DNA from: Podospora pseudoanserina
Taxonomy: Eukaryota > Ascomycota > Sordariomycetes > Sordariales > Podosporaceae
NCBI RefSeq assembly: GCF_035222485.1
Contig: NC_085920.1
Span: 2,852,001 to 2,916,000 of the forward strand
Length of the DNA: 64,000 nt
Reading direction: 5' to 3'
The position numbers and the translations under genes were made by a program. Shown piece by piece: positions 57,932 to 64,000 of the stretch; position 1 is the stretch's first letter; each line of letters starts with the position of its first letter. The notes below the pieces were generated by a model. It did no database searches. It was not told the origin of the DNA and saw nothing but the letters and a program-made list of their open reading frames with translations.

Positions 57932-59334
57932 ATGTGACAAACAGCAATGGTGACCACTGTTCGGATCATAACACTTCACTTCTTTGTACATGCTTTTACC
58001 AGTCGGCACATTTTATTGTGGTGGCGGCTATCAGTGCCTAGACTTTACGACACATTTTTCTCTGACGACGTTTACATGAGAACAAGCCTGCTACAGAGGG
58101 CTTTTATGCACGACCTTTTTTCTTTTCACCCAAACTCATGATGACTAATTGGCGCGAACAAACGGAAATACCCCCGCTTGGTGGATTTTGAACATACTGC
58201 ATCATCTTGGAGCATTGTGTTCATATCTTGTCGGTGTGGGCGTTCTTTTATGGGATGACATTTATACCCTCCTCACTTACCTGACAGACTTTGGGTCGGC
58301 TCTTAACCTGGTTGGAGTTGGAAACAAGGATTGGGAAGGTTTTCTGGGGGAAAGGGACAGACTTTCTTTTCTTGTGGTTTCTATTTTTCTGACACTTGAT
58401 GTCATACACACACACACCTCTACGGGAAGGTTTTCTTTTTTATTTCTTGTCATGAAAAAAATGGCTATGATGTGAATGATTTATTTGGGATATACCACCA
58501 CATTTTACAGATGAGAGAAAGAGAGAGAATACAGGCTCTGGAGATATCACATGTCTCAACTTTTTTTGTTCGGGTTTGTTTTTTTCTTTTAGTCTGGCGA
58601 GGTGTTTTTCTTTCGCATAGAAAGGAGTGATTTGCATGGTAGGGGAGAGATCAAAAGTGTTGTTGAGGGTTTGCTTGATGGGTGTTAAATCGGGAGTTTG
58701 ATGGAGGGGGGATGATATGAGATGGGGGGGGGGAAGTGTATATACTTGCCCGAATTCTGTTCCTGACCGATGGGGCAACACGAACTTTGAAAATTGAAGT
58801 TGAAGATGTGGATATTATATATCTTGTTGAATTTGGGATCGTGACGGCGTGTCTTCCATGCCATGTGACTCTGTACTACTGCATTTGCGCACCCCTCCCC
58901 CCAGAGACCCCATCTGCACACTAACTCCACTTGTACCTGGCATTGGCTTTCCTGGCTTGCTCCATATTCTTGACCATCAGCCCTGTGAGGCTTGTGATGC
59001 GTGCATCCCCCGGATTTGCGTTAGGTACGGGGGCGGTGACGGGGTCCCATCCGGAGCATAAACGTGGGGGAGCCGGGGGGGGGGTTTTCAGTGTGGGGTT
59101 CTGGAGCTGGGGTTGCCGGCGGCAGCAGCAGTAAGGGGGTGATCCCGGCAAGCGGGTTTTCGGGCAACGTTGACGAGACCGCGAGGCGCGTTTCTTGAAA
59201 TTCTATTATCAGTTTCTCGCAACATCACTTTGCGCAGTCAGTTGGCAGAGTTTGTGGTTTTCGTTTTTATTTCTCTCTTTGCTGTTTTTATACAGACAAA
59301 TGGGCTGTTTAGTACGAGAATAACAGCTCTCACG
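57932..59334. other. Intergenic region before per1
   Basis: T-rich 3' flank of the preceding gene followed by the per1 upstream region. A run of 9 G occurs near 58725-58733. No gene is seen. Confidence 0.5.
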
Positions 59335-60398
59335 ATGGCGATAGGATCCCCTCTCTTTCGAAAAGGGGCCTGCTTGCCCTTGCTCCTTCTTTTCTTCATC
59401 CTGTTCACCACCACGACGGTCTACGCAAGCGTGGGTGATCGACTCCCCGAATTTCAACAATGCGTCCAAGTCCGTTCCCCTTCCCTCTTCCCCTCCCCCC
59501 ATGCTCCCAACTAACTTTTTTTTTCCCTCTCTCCTCTAGGTCTGCAAAACCGAAAACTGCCTCCCCCAACACCACCCCCCTCCCGCTCCACCTCCGCCTC
59601 CTGTTTTGGACCTGCCCCTCCGAATGCGACTACACCTGCCAGCACATCATCACCTCCACCCGCCTCTCCCGCAATGAGCCAGTGGTGCAATTCCACGGTA
59701 AATGGCCCTTCTACCGCCTCCTCGGCATGCAAGAGCCCTTCTCCGTGCTCTTCTCTCTCGGCAACTTCTGGGCTCACCACGACGGTCTGCACAACCACAT
59801 CCTGAAGAAAATCCCAGCCACCTACTCGATGAGGCCGTACTACGTCTGGCTAGCGAGGATAGGGATGGCGAGCTGGTTTTTCAGCGCGGTGTTTCATACT
59901 AGGGATTTCAGGGTCACGGAAGAATTGGATTATTTCGCTGCTGGGGCGAGTGTGCTTTATGGGATGTATTATACTGTTGTGAGGGTGTTTCGGTTGGATA
60001 GGGTGAGCAAAAGGGGGGTGAGGAAATCATGGACGGGGACGTGTGTGGGACTGTATTTGGCGCATGTTGGGTATTTGAAGGGGGTGGGGTGGGACTATGG
60101 GTATAATATGGGGGCTAATGTTGCGGTTGGGGTGGTGCAGAATGTGCTCTGGACGTGGTTTAGCGTGAGGAGGTATAATAGGGAGGGGAAGGGGTGGATG
60201 GTGTGGCCCGGGTTGGTGGTGATGTGGGTGGTGGCGGCGATGAGTTTGGAGTTGTTGGATTTTGCGCCGGTGTGGGGGTGTTTGGATGCGCATAGTCTTT
60301 GGCATTTGGGGACAATTGGGCCGGCAGTGGTGTTTTATCGGTTTTTGGTGAGGGATAGTGAGGAGGTGTTGAGGAGGGAGGGGAGGCTGAAGGCTTAG
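59335..60398 (+). CDS. per1: PER1/PGAP3-like GPI-anchor lipid remodelling protein, frame broken by one base
   Basis: Exons are 59335-59469 and 59540-60398. A signal peptide (about 1-31, ending VYAS) and GDRLPEFQQCVQ lead into VCKTENC, typical for the luminal Cys-rich start of Per1. The conserved remainder (LPLHLRLLFWTCPSECDYTCQH, FHGKWPFYRLLGMQEPFS, SSVFH-like SAVFHTRDF, MSLELLDF, DAHSLWHLGT with catalytic-type His residues of the CREST fold) lies in the next frame. No splice choice joins the two, and one base too many in the C run at 59575-59580 would explain it. Corrected, the protein has about 330 residues. Per1 acts in the ER on GPI-anchor acyl chains. Either a sequencing indel or a real frameshift is possible. 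Codons switch from C-ending to G-ending along the gene. Confidence 0.85.
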
Positions 60399-60644
60399 CT
60401 GGGTTTGCGAGAGAGGTTGTTGTTGCTGTGATTGTCTTCGACGCCGTCACCGGAGATCACCTTGATTTCATCCATACCGCTTGACCATCGGACCTTTTCT
60501 CTTGCTGATCTAGCTGAGGGAGAAGCATATATGTATCTAGGTGGGCTGGACATAGTAATCACATGAAACCAGGTCTTAGTACATCTTGCATGTTCCTACC
60601 ATGAACCACAACGAAGATTTGCTCAACCCATATATTATTTCACC

Positions 60645-61310
60645 TCATGGCTCCCCCGAGACACTAAGCACCTGTGTAGTCCACTCCCGCCTCAACAGCC
60701 CAAAAACAACCATATCATGTATCTTGTCACCCTTCCTCACCGCCTCCCGTTTCACACCCTCTTGAACGAACCCAACCCTGCTCAACACCTTCTTACTACC
60801 TTCATTGAAGTCAAACACCATGGCCTCTAACCTCCTAACAGTCGGAAACTGCTCCCAAATCCAAGCGATAAACTCCTTCAAAACCGCCGTCATGATCCCC
60901 ACGCCCCAGAACTCTTCTCCTAGCCAGTACCCGATCTCAAAAGTGTCGGATTCGACATCCCAGAGAGGCTTGAGGCCGATATCGCCGACGAGTACGCCAT
61001 TGACGATGATGGCGTAGTCCAAGAGAAGAGGTTTACCGGATTTGGTCGGTTTAGTTTCCGGATCTGAATAAGATCTGGTAGCGATGAGAAGCCAGTGATT
61101 GGCATCTTTGGATGTGTAGGGGTACGGGAATGTATTCCGCATGCAAGAGGCGATGCGGGGGTTGTTGGCTATGCGGGCGACAGGGCGGGCATCGAAAATA
61201 TGAAAGGGGCGAATCTCGATGGTTGTGTGGGTTTTGGGGGTGAGGGTCAGGATTGGTGGTGGAGGGGTCGATGGGAGCCTCAGAACCGGAGTCTCTTGGG
61301 AGGTGGACAT
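60645..61310 (-). CDS. GNAT-family N-acetyltransferase (RimJ/RimL type)
   Basis: This is a single exon of 221 residues from an ATG. The fold is read from IRPFHIFDARPVARIANNPRIA (start of the domain), the substrate strand YAIIVNGVLVGDIGL, the acetyl-CoA loop GYWLGEEFWGVGIMTAVL and VFDFNEGSKKVLSRVGFVQEGV, which is the usual N-x3-S-x2-V-x4-GF motif. It is of the RimJ/RimL-like group that acetylates protein N-termini, small amines or antibiotics; the substrate here cannot be deduced. It converges with per1 and is divergent from erv46. Coding-strand composition moves from C-rich to G-rich, as in per1. Confidence 0.9.
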   Translation of the reverse strand: MSTSQETPVLRLPSTPPPPILTLTPKTHTTIEIRPFHIFDARPVARIANNPRIASCMRNTFPYPYTSKDANHWLLIATRSYSDPETKPTKSGKPLLLDYAIIVNGVLVGDIGLKPLWDVESDTFEIGYWLGEEFWGVGIMTAVLKEFIAWIWEQFPTVRRLEAMVFDFNEGSKKVLSRVGFVQEGVKREAVRKGDKIHDMVVFGLLRREWTTQVLSVSGEP

Positions 61311-62198
61311 GATGTTGTTGTTTTTGGATGTGAAGAGGAAAGAGACAGTTGATGAGAGGAGTGGCAGCTGGGGCTTATGGTATGGTCAAGAAGGTGAGTC
61401 ACGCCGGTGTAGAGAACTTTTGCTTGTCTGGCGGAAACAATTCACATGTCCTCAGCCTTGCTGCGTTGAGCAAAGGGGGAAGCTGCAGTTGTCAGTCAAA
61501 CTTGCATTCCCAACTGCTTGGAATAGCTGCCAGGGGGAGGAAGGAGCTTGATCTCAGCTGCATGTGTAGCTGCAGATGCAGGGACGACATATCTACCGGC
61601 AGTCTAAGTTCTAAAGCAGATTAGCAATCACCCTATTAAGACTGTAAAGCTTGCATAGAGACCACAGACTCGAATGCTCGACAACCTCGCTTCATGTACC
61701 CAACAGATCGAAGCGTTATCTTATCAGTGATCTCGGGCAAGCCAAGATGCTCGTTCATGTTCCTGGCGCCGTTCGGTGCCCCGCTGCGGAGGGTCCGGCT
61801 ACCTAGCCTGAACCCCCAATTGAACCTGGGGACCAATCACAGCCGACGCCCGCGTTGGAGCTGTCCAGGACCTGAAGCTGATATGTGGATATCGATTGTA
61901 AGGTGGCCTTAACTTTTTGTTAGCTGTCTCCGGCGCGGTGCTGGACGAGGCTGATGCACTTTGGTTTCATCTCAACTACAAAGTTGCCAGCAAACGATTC
62001 ACTGCTTCGTGGTGGAACTCTGCTGATGATCCCGCTCTTCAATTGATGCCGCTCCGTTGATTCTGAGCCAAAGCAGCAGGTCCCCATTTTCTGACAAGAC
62101 ACATTCCAATCCTAAAAAAGCACACGCCCCGCGAGTGTGGAACCTTCGACCTTACACGTGAGACTGGTCCAACAAACGACGACGAACAAATAGGCAAG
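61311..62198. promoter_or_regulatory. Divergent region between the GNAT gene and erv46
   Basis: There is no protein-like frame. A CACGTG core lies at 62155-62160, 39 bp before the erv46 ATG. Confidence 0.5.
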
Positions 62199-63631
62199 AT
62201 GGCTGCGAAATCGAGATTCACAAAGCTCGATGCTTTTACAAAGACGGTGGAGGATGCGCGAATCAGGACGACGTCGGGTGGTATCGTTACCATCGTCTCG
62301 TTGATTGTGGTGTTCTTCCTGGCTTGGGGAGAATGGCAGGACTACAGGAGGATAGAGATCCATCCCGAGCTGATTGTTGACAAGGGGAGAGGTGCGCTCT
62401 TTTTACGGAACTGCAGGACTTGAAGATAGATGGCCACTAACCAGAAGGCTGAACAGGCGAGCGCATGGAGATTCACCTCAACGTCAGCTTCCCACGAGTG
62501 CCCTGCGAGCTGCTGACCCTCGATGTCATGGATGTATCTGGCGAGCAACAACACGGCGTCCAACACGGTGTCGTCAAGACTAGACTGCGTCCTCTCAGTG
62601 AGGGTGGCGGTGTTATCGAAGCCAAGGCTCTGGCTCTCCATGCTCGCGACGAAGAAGCTGCCCACCTCGATCCCAACTACTGCGGTCCCTGCTATGGCGC
62701 TGCTCCCCCTGTCCACGCGCAAAAGCCCAACTGCTGCCAAACATGCGACGAGGTCAAGGAGGCGTATGCCGCTCAGGCTTGGGCTTTCGGTAGGGGCGAG
62801 GGTATCGAGCAGTGCGAGCGCGAGCACTACGCTGAGAAACTCGACGAGCAGCGCAATGAGGGCTGTCGCATCGAGGGTAACGTTCGTGTGAACAAGGTCA
62901 TTGGCAACTTCCATATTGCCCCTGGCAAGAGTTTCAGCAACGGAAATATGCACGTCCACGACCTCAAGAACTATTGGGACACGCCTGTTAAGCACACCTT
63001 CACCCACGAGATCCATCATCTGCGCTTCGGCCCGCAGCTTCCTGATGGTCTGGCGAAGAAGCTTGGCAAGAATAAGGCTCTACCATGGACCAACCACCAC
63101 GTCAACCCCCTTGACAACACTCACCAGGAGACCGATGATGTCAACTACAACTTCATGTACTTCATCAAGATTGTGCCCACCTCTTATCTTCCTCTCGGCT
63201 GGGAGAAGACATGGCAGGGGTTCAAGGACCAGCACCACAAAGAGCTGGGTTCGTTTGGTCAATCGGCCGATGGCAGCCTTGAGACTCACCAGTATTCGGT
63301 TACCAGCCATAGGCGCAGCTTATCTGGTGGTGATGATGGTTCTGAGGGCCACAAGGAGCGCCTCCACGCCAAGGGTGGTATTCCCGGCGTCTTCTTCTCC
63401 TATGTAAGTACATTTTGAGTAGATCTGGACGTAAACAAATGCTGACTCGCAAACCAGGACATCTCCCCCATGAAGGTTATCAACAGAGAGGAAAGGCCAA
63501 AGTCGTTCCTCGGTTTCCTGGCTGGTCTCTGTGCCATCGTCGGTGGTACCCTGACCGTGGCCGCTGCTGTCGACCGTGCTCTGTTTGAGGGTGGTATAAA
63601 GCTCAAGAAGCTGAGGTCCAAGGATCTATAA
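62199..63631 (+). CDS. erv46: COPII vesicle cargo receptor Erv46
   Basis: Exons are 62199-62391, 62457-63403 and 63458-63631, giving 437 residues (yeast Erv46 has 415). FTKLDAFTKTVEDARIRTTSGGIVTI leads into the first membrane helix; GERMEIHLNVSFPRVPCELLTLDVMDVSGEQQ opens the luminal domain, which holds NYCGPCYGA and CCQTC cysteines and the conserved GNFHIAPGKSF and NFMYFIKIVPTSY. The second helix follows DISPMKVINREE near the end, and the tail KLKKLRSKDL is basic. Erv46 forms a complex with Erv41 that cycles between ER and Golgi and returns escaped ER proteins. Both introns are phase-exact GT-AG. Confidence 0.96.
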
Positions 63632-64000
63632 AACATTCTTGGGTTTTTTTTTTCCACATTGGATGTAAATATATAGGTTATACGCTTTTCGGTCTTTCTT
63701 TTTGCTTTTCTGTCTCTGTTTCCAAGGATTTGCTTGCTTGTTGGGTGGCTGCTAGATGCATGATGAGGAGTTTAGGAGAAAAAGAATGTTCACTTGGTTT
63801 GTTCACAGGTGTTGTCGGCCACGCTCTAGTGTGATGACTGGCGTGGATCTGGTCTTGTGCAGATCGGCTTTGTTTGCCGCTTGAATATTTTATGCTCGAC
63901 CGGTCTGGGGGGTGGGAGAACGGTTGACTCGCGTGGAGCTTGTCTGTTCTTTGGGTGGACGGTTCTGTGCTAGTTGTTGGTCGTTGAGGTTAGCTACAAA
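63632..64000 (+). other. 3' flank of erv46
   Basis: T-rich sequence follows the stop, as expected of a 3' UTR. Nothing else is recognisable before the window edge. Confidence 0.5.

Noticed and set aside
59460-59541. PER1 start at the ATG at 59460 reading through the intron
   Set aside because: It would give an open frame but loses the signal peptide and the conserved GDRLPEFQQC, and replaces them with translated intron sequence.

Overview
The window is nuclear DNA of a filamentous ascomycete, most likely a Sordariomycete of the Sordariales (Podospora/Chaetomium/Neurospora-like). The signs are protein-coding genes 0.5-4 kb apart on both strands, mostly 50-90 nt GT-AG introns with CTAAC/CTGAC-like branch sites, GC-rich codon third positions, long pyrimidine-rich leaders and CTACC/GGTAG tetranucleotide tracts. 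I see no transposon, rRNA gene, convincing tRNA or CRISPR array. Exon boundaries below were set by hand from splice consensus, reading phase and conserved protein motifs.

Layout. 0.9-9.1 kb holds an ARS2/SERRATE-like RNA-processing factor (+), the chaperonin subunit CCT4 (-) and the proteasome ATPase RPT1 (+); CCT4 and RPT1 diverge from one 600-bp promoter region. 10-19 kb holds a Cys-rich zinc-binding protein (-), the U2 snRNP protein p14/SF3b14 (+), a STIMATE-family membrane protein (+) and a secreted tyrosinase (-). 19.7-25.8 kb holds the second-largest subunit of RNA polymerase I (-) and an F-box/DUF6546-like protein (+). 27-37 kb holds an ARL8 GTPase (+), ribosomal protein S16 (-), an RCR-type membrane protein (+) and a fibroin-like repeat protein (+). 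40-53 kb holds a large fungal protein of unknown function (+), a Zn2Cys6 regulator that appears to share part of its C-terminal region (+), RTG2 (-) and a type II glycosyltransferase-like protein (-). 56-63.6 kb holds a conserved ascomycete protein of unknown function (+), the GPI-lipid remodelling protein PER1, whose frame is broken by one base (+), a GNAT acetyltransferase (-) and the COPII cargo receptor ERV46 (+).

Most genes are housekeeping: transcription, splicing, translation, proteostasis and secretory traffic. Tyrosinase, the RCR protein, the zinc-cluster regulator and the repeat-rich proteins are the more lineage-specific part. I found no secondary-metabolite cluster or mobile island. 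The most useful leads are the PER1 frameshift, a strand-oriented C-to-G composition switch inside at least five genes, the motif series shared by two neighbouring genes, a GC-AG intron that cuts the zinc cluster, an in-frame open extension after the SF3b14 stop, a terminal ARL8 intron whose donor overlaps a stop codon, and a 15-nt microexon in RPS16.
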